Part shown: positions 26,560 through 37,600 of the stretch, one piece after another
Position numbering within the stretch: position 1 is the first letter of the stretch
Layout of the letters: each line of letters begins with the position of its first letter
Assembly (NCBI GenBank): GCA_029964075.1
Contig: CM057142.1
Coordinates: forward strand, 31,374,392-31,438,391
Direction of reading: 5' to 3'
Origin: Patiria pectinifera
Taxonomy: Eukaryota > Echinodermata > Asteroidea > Valvatida > Asterinidae
DNA: 64,000 nucleotides
Program-made: the position numbers and the translations under genes
Notes under the pieces: generated by a model
Databases searched by the model: none
What the model was told of the DNA's origin: nothing
Seen by the model: the letters and a program-made list of their open reading frames with translations, nothing else

Positions 26560-28115
26560 TCCAAGAAAAGTCAAACATCTGACTGTGCCCTAATTTGCTG
26601 AAAAGGAAAATGCAAGGTTAACCCCTAACAATGTGAATTGTTTTCATAAACATCTAATTTTTCCCAATCTTATTCAAAAAGAAAGTTAACCCCTTACAGT
26701 CTGCAATTTTCCAGAAACATCAGATTTTTTTCCCAATTTCGCTTAAAAAATGCAAGGTTATAACCCCTTATAATTTGAAATTTTTCATAAACATCTAACT
26801 TTGCCAAATTTCACAAAAAAAGCAAGGATAATCCCTAACATCTGAAATTTTCCAGAAACATCTGATTTTGCCCAATTTTGCTAAAATGCAAGGTTAACCC
26901 CTAACAATTTGAAATTTTTCATGCACATTAAAATTTGCCCAATTCAGCTAAAAAAGCAAGGTTCATCCCCTTTCATCTGAAATTTTACAGAAACATCTGA
27001 TTTTGTCAAATTTTGCTAAAAATGCCAGGTTAACCCCTTTAAATCTGCAATTTTCCAGAAACATCTGATTTTGCCCTAATTGGGCAAAGGTTAACCTCTT
27101 ACAATTTTTGATTTTTCCTACAAATCTGATTTTTCCCAATTTTGCTAAAAATGCAAGGTGAACCCCTTTCAATCTGACATTTTTCATAAACACATGATTT
27201 TGCCCTATTATGCTAAAAAAAATGCAAGGTTCACCCCTTACAATTTGAGATTTTTCATAAACATTTAAATTTGCGCAATTTTACTAAAACAGCAAGGTTA
27301 ACCCCTTACAATTTGAAATTTTGCATTCACATCATATTTTGCCAAATATCACTAAAAAAGCAAGGTTAACCTTTTATATTTTGCCAAATATCACTAAAAA
27401 AAGCAAGGTTAACCCCTTACAATCTGAAATTTTCCAGAAAGATCTGATTTTGCCCAATTTCGTTAAAAATACAAGGTTCACCCCTTACAAATTGAGATTT
27501 TTAATAAATCTGATAATGCCCAGTTATGCTAAAAATGCAAAGTTAACCCCTTAACTTTGCTTAAAAGCAAGGTTATAACGCCTTTCAATCTGCAATTTTT
27601 CAGAAACATCTGATTTTGCCCTAATTTGGCAAGGTTAACCCCTTACAATTTTAGATTTTTCATACAAATCTGATTTTGCCCAATTTTGCTAAAACTGCAA
27701 AGTTAACCCCTTACAATCTGAAATTTTCCATAAACACCTGATTTTGCCCTATTTTGCTAAAAATGCAAGGTTAACCACTGACAATTTGAAATTTTTCATA
27801 AACATTTAAATTTTCCCAATTTTACTAAAAAAGCAAGGTTAACACCTTAGAATTTGAAATTTTTCATACATATCTTATTTTGCCAAATTTTCTACAAAAG
27901 CGAGGTTAACCCCTTACAATCTGAAAATTTCCAGAAAGATCTGATGTTGCCCAATTTCGCTAAAAAATGCAAGGTTCACCCCTTACAATTTGAAATGTTT
28001 CATAAACATCTAAATTTTACTAAAAATGTTAGGTTAACCTCTTACAAGCTGCAATTTTCCAGAAACATCTGATTTTTCCCAATTTTGCTAAAATGTAAGG
28101 TTAACCCCTTGCAAA
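26560..28115. repeat. Diverged right flank of the satellite
   Basis: Units keep caaggttaaccccttacaat but differ from the core (ttgctaaaaatgc, ttccagaaacatctgatttt, tttcataaacat) and vary in length. There is far more unit-to-unit difference than in the core, the usual state of array edges. Confidence 0.88.
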
Positions 28116-28690
28116 CTGTTCAATCAATACATGAAGTGTCCCATTTGACTTTTTTAAAACAAATTATTTTTTCCAGTTTTTAGGGTATAGGAATTTTCTC
28201 TTTTTCCTTTTACTTTTGTTGTTGCTATATTTTGCGAATTAACTCATTCGTATGGAATGCTCATAGTCAATCAAAGAATATTTCACACATAGGGGCCTAA
28301 ATCATATTTTTTTAAATTCAATAGAGACGCATTGGTCGTATCATATACCATTCTATTACTATTGCGAATTACTGTATTGTTTGGAATGCTCACAATTAAA
28401 GACACGTTATTTGAAAGATGTATCAATAATATTTATATTACAATGTACATCTGTATTCTTTCCCGGTATAATTGATGGCGTTTCTTACGTCAATTGGCAA
28501 TCGCGTCATTATATAATGATAGTCAAATTGATCAAACGAAACTCCGTTTTGATTATAGTCAATTATGAAATATTCATTGATTTATGACATACACCTTTGT
28601 TTCAATTTTGATACTACCCGTAGACCTGCCGAGCAGCTGTAGATATCAAACTAAACCAAAGTATAAAAGATAGAGGGTAAAAAAATTCAA
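28116..28690. other. Non-coding spacer after the satellite
   Basis: AT-rich, no supported ORF. Two related blocks (gcgaattaactcattcgtatggaatgctca and gcgaattactgtattgtttggaatgctca, near 28225 and 28362) suggest a small local duplication. Nothing else is recognised. Confidence 0.5.
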
Positions 28691-28995
28691 AAAGTTATGT
28701 GCTAGTCAAGCTTTCAGGGATCGGTCTGAGCCATAACAATGCCCCAGCCGATCCCTTAGTTCTCTTCCGGGGTCTCGGCGTCCCCGACCAATACACACTT
28801 CCTTCCCTATCCATCCATATAACCCCGGAGGGCCAGGCACCATGTAAAAGCAAAGAGCTAAGGGAGGAACAGGGCGGCCCCTAAGCCCTGATCCTCCGAG
28901 TGGACCACATGCCCTGAACCTGTACGAAGGCGCCAACCTGGAACTCGCGGACAGTACCAGCAGCAGTGCTTACCGATTAAGCTAAGGTACTGTTG
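28691..28995 (-). repeat. Probable SINE-like repeat, reverse orientation
   Basis: A GC-rich island in AT-rich DNA. On the minus strand it opens accttagcttaatcggtaag, followed by gttccaggttggcgcc, resembling a degenerate tRNA-type head. No second copy in the window, so this is tentative. Confidence 0.35.
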
Positions 28996-29059
28996 GTACT
29001 TTACGACGGGAAGTGAAATCATTTATAGTAAATGATTGAACTCATACGTTAAAAACCAA

Positions 29060-29136
29060 AAAGACACACGCGGGATTCGAACCCAGGACCCCGCTAACCG
29101 TGGACGACGAATCGTAACCACTCGGCCATTTCGTTA
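29060..29136 (-). repeat. tRNA-like sequence, Ser-type D arm
   Basis: The minus strand reads atggccgagtggtta (box A) and gggttcgaatcccgc (box B) about 50 bp apart. The acceptor arms do not pair convincingly. More likely a SINE head or pseudogene than an active tRNA gene; a tRNA covariance search would decide. Confidence 0.5.
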
Positions 29137-29579
29137 CCTTAGAATTTTCCTTAAACTGAGAAAAGTTGTCTTTATAGGTGAGCAAACGCGCCAGGAAGAT
29201 TACTGGGTCCATTTGCTTTACCTTAATGGGTAAAAACAAGTCGATATAATGAGCCCAGTGTGTTTGGTTTGTTAGGAAGCTGCATAACACAGCCTAATGT
29301 GCAAAACAGTCGTGTGCTAGGCGGATCATTACGCAACAATGAACACCGCAATTGTGTATTTTCAAAAGGCAGAAGCGTAGATTTCTACTCTTTGTACCTG
29401 GGCACATATAGATTCTCACCTCCCTCTTCAGCTATTTCGACTTTTTTAAAAAGAAAAAAAGAGACTGTCAGCGAATCTCCGGGATCGTTCCCTCGATAGA
29501 CCTCAGACTCAGTAAAGTTCAACATTGGGCTCTTTTTCAAGAGCTGTTTTTGCGGAAACTTTACATCTGGATTTTTTAG

Positions 29580-29800
29580 AAGCATCTGATTTTGCCCAAT
29601 TTTAGTAAAATATGCTCTAGATTTTGCTAAAAAAGCAAGGTTACCCTTACCATTTTAGATTTTTCATACAAATCTGATTTTGCCAAATTTGACTAAATAT
29701 ACAAGGTACACCTTTACAATTTAAAATTTTTCATAAACATTTCTTTTTGCCCAATTTTGCTAGAAATACAAGGTTAAGCCCTAACAATCTGCAATTATTC
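29580..29800. repeat. Outlying satellite units
   Basis: Three degenerate units of the diverged type (catctgattttgcccaatttt, aaaagcaaggtta, attttgctagaaatacaagg) lie about 1.5 kb beyond the array. The gap holds SINE-like and tRNA-like sequence, so insertion may have split the array edge. Confidence 0.82.
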
Positions 29801-32596
29801 TCAGACTACGCACAAAACCACGCATTGAAACAATGACTTGACTTTTTGGCATAGTTTTTAAGCCGCTATTTTATTTCTCCATGGTCAATATTTAACTTGA
29901 TTAAATGGCAGTGAATACCTTGATAAACTATACTGGAACAATTAAAATTATCTTTCGATTTACTTAAAGTTATTTGCGTAAACATTTCGGCACGCTTGCC
30001 ATAAAACGGGGCACGCTTGCCCCTCCTTGCCATGCTTGGCATCACTGGGCCCAAAACCTTGGCACGCTTGCCAACCATTCAGTAGCCCCACCAGAACAAG
30101 TGGGTGCTAGCCAAAGTGTTTGTTAGTTTTGTCACGTGACTTGAATATATGTAAAAATTACTTAATCAATTGGAAAAGCACCCCGATTTGGTCCACCGCT
30201 CGTAGATACGGTTGGCATGCCCCATCAGTCAGTACAAATGGGTGCTTGGCGTACTTTTTTACAAAGAGTAAACACAAGCTGTTAAATGTTTAACGTCCAA
30301 ATTCCAAGTCTTACTTTAGAACTAAATACCCAACTTGTTTATTTAGTTTGAATTGAGGCACTGCCCGTCGCTCCCAGGACCTTACTGCCATTTATAAATT
30401 CGTAAAATATGGCGGATGAAGGGGAGGAGGTGGGTTTATTTTTGATGTAGCGGTCTCAAAAAGCTACGCCGAACTGGCCTTTCTTGCCCCAAATGCACTT
30501 AGCGCGTCAATGCGCGCGTGAACTTATTACATTTGTATCAACTTCGCAAACAGCATCCATCCTTATGCCAAGAACATCGTTTTTGGCTTCATGCCATAAG
30601 GGGCGGCAAACTGCAATTAGGCCAATCGATATGTTTACTTTTCCTACACCATTAGCAACCATCAGCTGATAAAAGAAAGTGTAGGACTCAACTGTGCGTT
30701 TGTAGAGAATAATGTATTTTATCTTTCAGTGATAAAATGAAATACTTATTTTCAAAGCTCCATCAAAGCAATGTCATATCCTCTTTGCACATATTGACTA
30801 TTCTAACAAAGAAAAGTGAATGAGTACACGGAATTATCATTCAGAATGTACACGTAGCTTTATTGCCAAAACAAAGAAAAAGGAATTTGTAGCCACTTAA
30901 GTTAAACTAAATAGTGAATAAAGATGCTAGAGCATTCATTACAAAAATTTACCTTCAAAAGGTGAGCAGAAAAACGCAAGGAAACTTTGGATTACATGAG
31001 GTATAATAGATGTATTCAGAATAAAACAAAAATAACAGTATCCATAGCTCTTTCCTCCTTCCCACACAATATTTATCAACCTTAGAAATGACTTTCCACA
31101 TTGCGTTATATTTAGCCAATCCCATGACAAAACCGGATTTCTGAGGCAAAGAAAAGGATACTGGTCATACAGCATTAATGCTCAAGTGATAAAAATACAT
31201 TTTTATCAATGGGTCTTTCCCACATAAATTCTATACAGAAATATAGTTGCTTTTCAGACATATCTGCAAATAGGGCTCACGTCAAGTCGAAAATTGAAAA
31301 AGAATCATCCTTGCCACTTTTTGTGTGAAAAAAAGTTATACTAACAAATAAGAGCTTTTGGTGGCCAACTGAAGTCTTCAAATCATGGAATACCTTTATG
31401 AAATAAACGTGTTTGAGACTTTACATCTGTTATCAAATTGGCTACGATTCTGTGCCAATCTATAGTTGTACACATCTACTCCACATGTAAAATATTCAGT
31501 ATTTGCTGGTTTACAATTAAAACATGCTGTTGGGAAACCTGTAGTATGGTTCAAGGTAAACGAATTTCAAAATTATTTCTTGTACAGACATACTGCTGCA
31601 GCGCAATACACTATCAGCAAGGCCTTTTTCTAAAAATATAAACTCCATCACACTGCTAGAGAAATTTGTCAAACAAAATAATGTAGCTTATATCATTCAC
31701 AAATGCTTTCAACAGCAAATATTGAAAAGCTTACAGCTCCCATTCAGATAAAATCTCTTCATAAGAGAAATCATTTTTGCTTTCTTAAAAAACAAAAAGA
31801 ATTATAAATTTGGCACTTTTTTCAATACCTGTAATAACTCCATCTTTATATCAATTCTTTTATTATACTGCGTATTGCCAACTTGGTGCAAACAAAATGC
31901 GGTTGACGATGGGCTTTTGTGCCTCAAACAGATGAAGTGAAATTATAACAGTTTGTTTTTGTTAGTTTTTGTTAGTGTATATTTGTGGTGTCGATTAACA
32001 ACGTACAAGGTTCCGAAAACAAGTGATACAAGATGTAAACATTTTGTTAAAAGACCAAAAAATCCAAGCAAACTCAAGTTTTCTACATCTAGATGATTTA
32101 GAGGGGAATTAGCAAAAATATGGCAAATGAATTAAACTCGACTACAAATACTACTGCATTTTGCTGATGAATATATGGACAGAGCATTAAGGTGTCTGTT
32201 AAAGTTACATGTACATTTATTACACTGATGACCATTTATTACACTGATGACCAATGCTTTACTGCAGCAGCTTCAAGTTCAGTGTCTTCCATAGATTTTG
32301 GTATTTAAAACAGTCACAGGAATTAAAAAAAAGGATTAAAAAAAAAGATGCTCATGTCCTATTATTATTTCCGCAATGTTCTCATTCAAGAGTACTGCAT
32401 GCTGTATGCCTTTAAAACTGTACGGTAACCCATGAGTGTGCACAATCACATGCTCCTGTCAAAACCACTACTGATGATAACAACCATAAATAAGAAAAAG
32501 TTTTGAAAAAAAAAGTTGTGTTTCTGTCAAATTCTAGAGAGCTCCATTGTGCAAGACGCACGAGTAAATTTGTATTAGTATTGTGCAAAGGCATGA
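29801..32596. other. Intergenic DNA downstream of AMPK beta
   Basis: AT-rich with no supported gene. Near 29990-30076 the palindromic block ggcacgcttgcc occurs three times. Near 30409 an ATGGCGGATGAAGGG start-like motif sits in an isolated GC patch but leads only to a 13-codon frame. Part of this stretch may be AMPK beta 3' UTR. Confidence 0.45.
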
Positions 32597-32876
32597 CTAA
32601 GGCCAAGTTCGCGCAAGGACTATAGTTGACCAATGGTTAATTAACGTTTGCCCGAACTCTGTCTAGTCGACGGTGGTTGACTACGCTAGTCGACTATTTG
32701 GAACCAGCCTATTTGGGTTGGTTGCTTCGCTGGTAACCAATAGCCGTGCGCATTCATAACGCTAGCAGAGAGCCATGATCCAGAAGTTTTGCGACGTTCG
32801 CACATTGCTCTCAGTGCGCAGGCATAAGGTACGTCACAAATCAACCACTAGTCGACTTGCCCGAACTTGGCCTTAG
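32597..32876. mobile_element. Terminal-inverted-repeat MITE (280 bp)
   Basis: ctaaggccaagttcg at the left is matched inverted by cgaacttggccttag at the right. The interior contains several gtcgac motifs in both orientations. GGCC ends bordered by TAA and TTA suggest PIF/Harbinger, although the 3-bp flanks are not a clean direct duplication. Confidence 0.7.
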
Positions 32877-33361
32877 TTTTGTCAAAATATGCACAAACCG
32901 GTTGCATCTTTGCATGAGCATCTGGCATACAGCGGTTTACATCATGGAGTCCACGGGAATGGGTAAAAAACAGGTCAAAAACAGGTCAAAAACAGGCTTA
33001 GGTATGATTGAGATTGGACGAGCGTACTCAATTTGATGATGCAATAGAAAATCGGTAAATAAGAGAACACACAACCGCCACAAACTCCTGTGGGTTAGTC
33101 AGTCATGATAAGATATCCTGCGAAATGGCAATACAAGGCTAAAATTAACTCGTGTGCGTAACCATGCGACAATGAATAAAAACACAATTTGTTCACTAAT
33201 ATTATACGTAATGAAAAATCAGCACATTTCAGATTCAACTATTTACAGTTATCATGATCAGACTTGATCTTTTTTTTGTACTTTTTATTAACTACTTATT
33301 TGCATGTGGCTATGGAAGAGCAATAACATGCTAAAATACTAAAATAATAGTCTATACTACA

Positions 33362-33512
33362 ATGGAGTTACCGAAGTGTGACGTCATTTAGAACCAGAAA
33401 GTGTAGTGCAAACGAATGGAGTACGCGCGCGTGTTGGTTCACGGGCTGAATCACGCGCTAATGTCTTTCACACACATTTTGTGCGCGTGACGTATTCACT
33501 TCGGCACTCCAT
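33362..33512. mobile_element. Small TIR element (151 bp)
   Basis: atggagttaccgaagtg and cacttcggcactccat are inverted with one indel, extended by gacgtca/tgacgt. The centre is rich in gcgcg. Family unknown. Confidence 0.62.
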
Positions 33513-33910
33513 ACTTTACTCAAAAACACTGAATCTTTGTTGACTTAAAGCCTGTCATGACTGGGGAAGTTGTTTTCGTCAGTTCCGAAGTCTCTATTCA
33601 GTTATCTGTTGCTGAGTCTATGTTCAAAACTTCAGACACATTTGGTACATTTATGTTTCATAACTACAAACTGTTCTGACTTCTGAGGGGAAATAGTGGT
33701 GGGATTGAAAACCGGATTATTTAACATTTGGTTTGAATTCCACTCTTCGGTTTCAATTTGGAAACTGGATATTCAAAACAACAGATTTCAAAAAAATCAA
33801 GTAGGAAAAGTACAAGCAAGGTAAAAAAGAAAATAGGAAAAAGTAGGGAAACTTAAAAGCCTGAGAGGTGAATATGCAAGAATCCCCATCGGACAACTGA
33901 GTACGTGGGC

Positions 33911-34380
33911 GGGCCGTCACCGCGTCATTGGGAAGTTTTTATTGTTAGGCAAATTGGGCAAAGTAGTGGAGTGTCATGGCCTAGCGGTTAAGAGCACCGG
34001 ACTCATGCTCTGGTGTTTCAGAGCCAACAGTGGCATGGGTTCGAGCCCGCCGGGTGGACACTTGTGCCCTTGAGCAAGGCACTTAACCATTAATGCTTCG
34101 TCCTTCGGATGGGACGTAAAGCCGTAGGTCCCGTGTGTTGTGTAATCCAATGCACGTAAAAGAACCCAGTGACACTTATCACTAAGAGAAGGGGTTTGCC
34201 CCGGTGTTTCTGGTCTCCTGCATAAACTCCCACGCGGAGTATTTAGGAGATGAACCAACCAACAACCAAGGACCGAGTTAGGGGGACTTTCTGCTGTTCC
34301 CATAGCACCTTCGGTCCCCATAGTACCACGGGACAACACGTGTGTAGTCCCGACAGTTACGGGAACAAGAATGTGTGGAC
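33911..34380. repeat. Dispersed repeat D1, copy 2, split by a SINE
   Basis: The left part (to ttaggcaaattggg near 33958) and the right part (from gaccgagtta near 34271 through ggactttctgctg to ccacgggac) join to match the uninterrupted copies at 1588 and 59376. The SINE at 33969-34270 sits in between. Confidence 0.82.
33969..34270 (+). repeat. tRNA-derived SINE with conserved central domain, copy 1
   Basis: Head gagtgtcatggcctagcgg with box B gggttcgagccc, linker cttgagcaaggcacttaacc, central domain cggatgggacgtaaagccg, and tail cacgcggagtatttaggag. The central domain resembles a deeply conserved eumetazoan SINE domain (Nin-DC type, from memory). A sister copy is at 53753-54055. Confidence 0.85.
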
Positions 34381-34534
34381 AGTCTCATGACCAGCGTACT
34401 CACTCAATCGCCCCCACAGGCCAAGCTTGAAATAGTCTGAACCATGTTTTGGAAGTATCCAGTGCCAAATACTGTTATGACCATACTCTACCATTATTGA
34501 ATTCTAGATAAATAATATACATATGTAGCCAAAC

Positions 34535-34612
34535 CTATATGGGCTTGTACAGCAGTGTGGTGACATATTTCTTTCTGTAGCGATGCGTAGCACTGAGTAC
34601 CATGACACCATC
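34535..34612 (-). CDS. PRKAB1: AMPK beta exon 7 (terminal)
   Basis: Acceptor cttcgcag; 25 codons plus TAG. DGVMVLSATHRYRKKYVTTL followed by LYKPI, the invariant C-terminus of AMPK beta subunits. Confidence 0.97.
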   Translation of the reverse strand, partial: DGVMVLSATHRYRKKYVTTLLYKPI

Positions 34613-37600
34613 CTGCGAAGAAATCATACGTTAAATGATACTTAACATTTGGGGGAAAAAGAAAGGAATTAATAGCAATACAGGATGGGTGCAGCAGAGG
34701 AAATGTCCCTTATTTCATGAAATGGGAAATTTCTGGTCCCTCGTTTCACAATTAATCGAGGCTCCAGTTGCGATGGAAAAGTTGAGTATAGGGGTCATTC
34801 CATGTCAAATAACACCCCCCCCCCTCTAATTGGTTCATATTTAATGAATGGGTTAATTTTGGCATTTTTTTAAAAAAGTTTTAGCGCCATTAGACCAATG
34901 GTTTTTGTGCTCCTCTATAAGTGCCCGCCATTTTTGGTGATTTTGGCCTAAATCGGTGTGTGGCTACCAATTTTCACATGACCACATCTCCATAACCTGT
35001 GGACCAAATTTCTTGATCTTGGTTGCTTTGAAAATCATAAGGAATCTACCACTATATTTATTTATATTTTCAAGTATAATCGTTTGACCTTGAATTTGAC
35101 CTTGTGGATCACGTGACCTTGAGACGAACTTGGATAAAATTTGTTCTAAATTTTGATTTTCTTCAGATTTTTTCTTTTTGCAAAGTGACTGACCCTACTT
35201 CAGAAGCAAAAAAATATGAGAACCATAGAAATAAAAAAGGGATGCCCATCTGAGCAACCAACTTTACAAGTTGGTTGCTGCCGACTAATGCATATGTCTC
35301 ATTACTCAACCAGCTTGTTGGTTATAAATAGCCACTTTTATCAAAAGCTCAGAATTACTTTAAACGTGAGAAATCCCAGGCAAAGTGCGGTGCGTAATGA
35401 AAGATATCTTGGGACTTTAAAACCAACAAAATTATAGTTTCGTCGTGATAACTGAAACTAAGACAGCATCTGTACCTTTATTGACAATGCGTAGAGATGA
35501 TTCAACATCACATGGTTCGGTTCGGGTAGCAGCGTAGGCTCGTACTGAAAAATAAACAGGACACAATTCATTGTCTTCATGTGTAACAAGCCACAAATGC
35601 TATATTTGTACACATTTGATTTGAACTGCTATTTAAACCAAATTCATTGGTTGCTTTAATAGAGAGTTAAAGTCGATATGTGTCAAAATTATCAAATCTT
35701 TTTCAAGATGCAAGTTTTGTGACATTAAGGATTAAAATTGAAGAATTTTCGTCGTTGAGGGAGACCATGCATAAAATCAACACCATTCTGGTGCTCCTGG
35801 TATTTGAAAATTTGTTTAAAAATCAAAATTTTTACTGTTTCAAATATATACAAAACTGCTGATGCAAAGGGTCAATCTGATTCTCAAATGCCTACTATCA
35901 GAGGCGTGGTCCTTACCTGTGCTCCGACGTCTTTGTTAAGTAAGACATTGAGTAAGTGAGGTGGTAAAAACGGCGGGCCCCCACTGCTAGTCTGCATCTC
36001 TCTGGTCGGAATCTCCTGACCATACTTGCCCGGCGGCGAACCCGACAAGTCTAGGGCAAAACCAAACCAAAGGACAAATATATCATCTAGACCTTAGCTT
36101 GGTACGTCCAGGGTGTGGTCAACCCTTTTGGAGTCATCTTATTAAAGATAATATACAACATTTGAAAACATCAACAACAAAAATCCCAAAAAGCCAAATT
36201 ATTACGAAATATCTTACTTGACTATAAGTATAATAATAGTTTCAAGCATTCTGTGAAATTCCGACCCCTTGTATGCTGTCATTTTCAAGAAAAGTGGATT
36301 TTTTTGAAACGATGGTCAGCCGACCATCATTGGAAAAAAAACGACCTTTTTCAAATACTGCCCCCAAATTACCAAATGTAGTTAGTCCACATTTTGTTTG
36401 CAATCGGTTACACATCCGTGAAGGGGTGCAAGCCAGCTAGTCTAGTTCCCTGACCTGACAATGCCCTGGCGCATATAATTGCTGTTTAGTCTGAAGTAAG
36501 GTCAGAAACCAGACTACAAGAACACAGCATTTATGAACACGAAGTTTAATATTGTTAGGCCAATTAGGACCGAGTTATGTGGACTTTCTGCTGTAGGATT
36601 CTGAACATCTTCATTAAAATCATCTTCTTATGAGGTTATCAGTAAGTAAACCATGCTGATAGCTTATTCTTGTGCACCAAAAACACAGCAAGACAGTTCA
36701 TAGCGCACTCAATACTTCGCTCAACCAAAAAAGAAAGTCCCCCCTTAATACTTTTTTTGTCAAACTGGGCACATCTTGCTCAAATTATGACTGATCAGTA
36801 CAGAAATTCCTTAGCAATCCAGCCATACTCTTAGTTTGGCCCAAAACAGTGATAATATGTACAAAATAATGCAATTTATGACAAAAGGTAACAGAAAAAA
36901 AGTGCACTGTTGTATACGTGCAAGGTGAGTGTGAACCACAACTTGCACGTATTACAAAAGTGTAACTGTTTTCTGTATCATTTGTCATAAGTTGCATGAA
37001 TTTGCATAAACCTTTGTTTTGGGCCAAATAAATAGCCAGATTGCTATTAGGAATTATTATTGCTAGGAATTTCTGTACTGATTAGTCTTTTGAGTGAGAG
37101 GTGCTCAGTAGTTTTTGAGTTGGACAAAAAAAAGTATGGGGGGGGAACTTTCTTTTTTGGTTGAGTGTAGTTGTGGAGAACCCAAACCATTTACTGAAAT
37201 GTTACATTCAAATTGTGCACTTACTTCTGTGCTTCGTGCCACTCGTTGACGAATCTATTGCTAGCGCTTCAAAGACCTCAAAGTCTGTTTTGTTCACTGA
37301 GAGAACATTGTTGGTGGCACCAAATTCGTTATTTCTGGTAGGCTAGATGAAAACAAAAAAAGGGAATAAAAATAGTCTCGTGAGGATTGAAATCTGTCAC
37401 ATTAGGAAATCAATAGTTGATTTGTAACAGTACAAATAAAGCTGTTTTCTATGATTTCCGGTTGAAATGGCTTCTTGACTCATTACAGTGTAGTTGACAG
37501 TGTTGTAGTCGAGTCCTCCTCATCCTCATCCGAGTCCGAGTCCTTGAGCAAAGGACTCGAGTCCGAGTCCGAGTCCTTGTCAATTTTTGATGTCTGAGTC

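Larger units (their letters stand above)
16285..28115. repeat. 68-bp satellite array, about 174 units
   Basis: The unit gcccaattttgatgaaaatg-caaggttaaccccttac-(variable middle)-aagaaaagtcaaattt repeats every 68 bp: gatgaa starts at 16455, 16523 and 16591. Nearly every unit holds GGTTAACCCC, hence a GTTAAC site. Middle variants include actatttcaattttcc and acaatttgaattttcc. From about 26560 rightward the units diverge (gctaaaaatgcaagg and ttccagaaacatctg). Since 68 is not a multiple of 3, any frame drifts; open frames here with repeated NFDENARL are by-products. It separates the 3' ends of two convergent genes. Confidence 0.97.

Noticed and set aside
16285..28115. CRISPR array
   Set aside because: Units are contiguous tandem copies without unique spacers, in a spliced animal genome.
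16285..28115. Telomere-like repeat because of the recurring GGTTAACCCC
   Set aside because: The motif is one part of a 68-bp unit, not a short telomeric repeat, and genes lie on both sides.
29060..29136. Functional tRNA gene on the minus strand
   Set aside because: Boxes A and B are good but acceptor and anticodon stems do not pair well; tRNA-derived SINE heads are common in this window.
30409..30450. ATGGCGGATGAAGGGGAGG resembling a first coding exon (MADEGEE) followed by gtgggt
   Set aside because: Only seven codons before the possible donor, and no plus-strand exon to join it to was found in the following kilobases.
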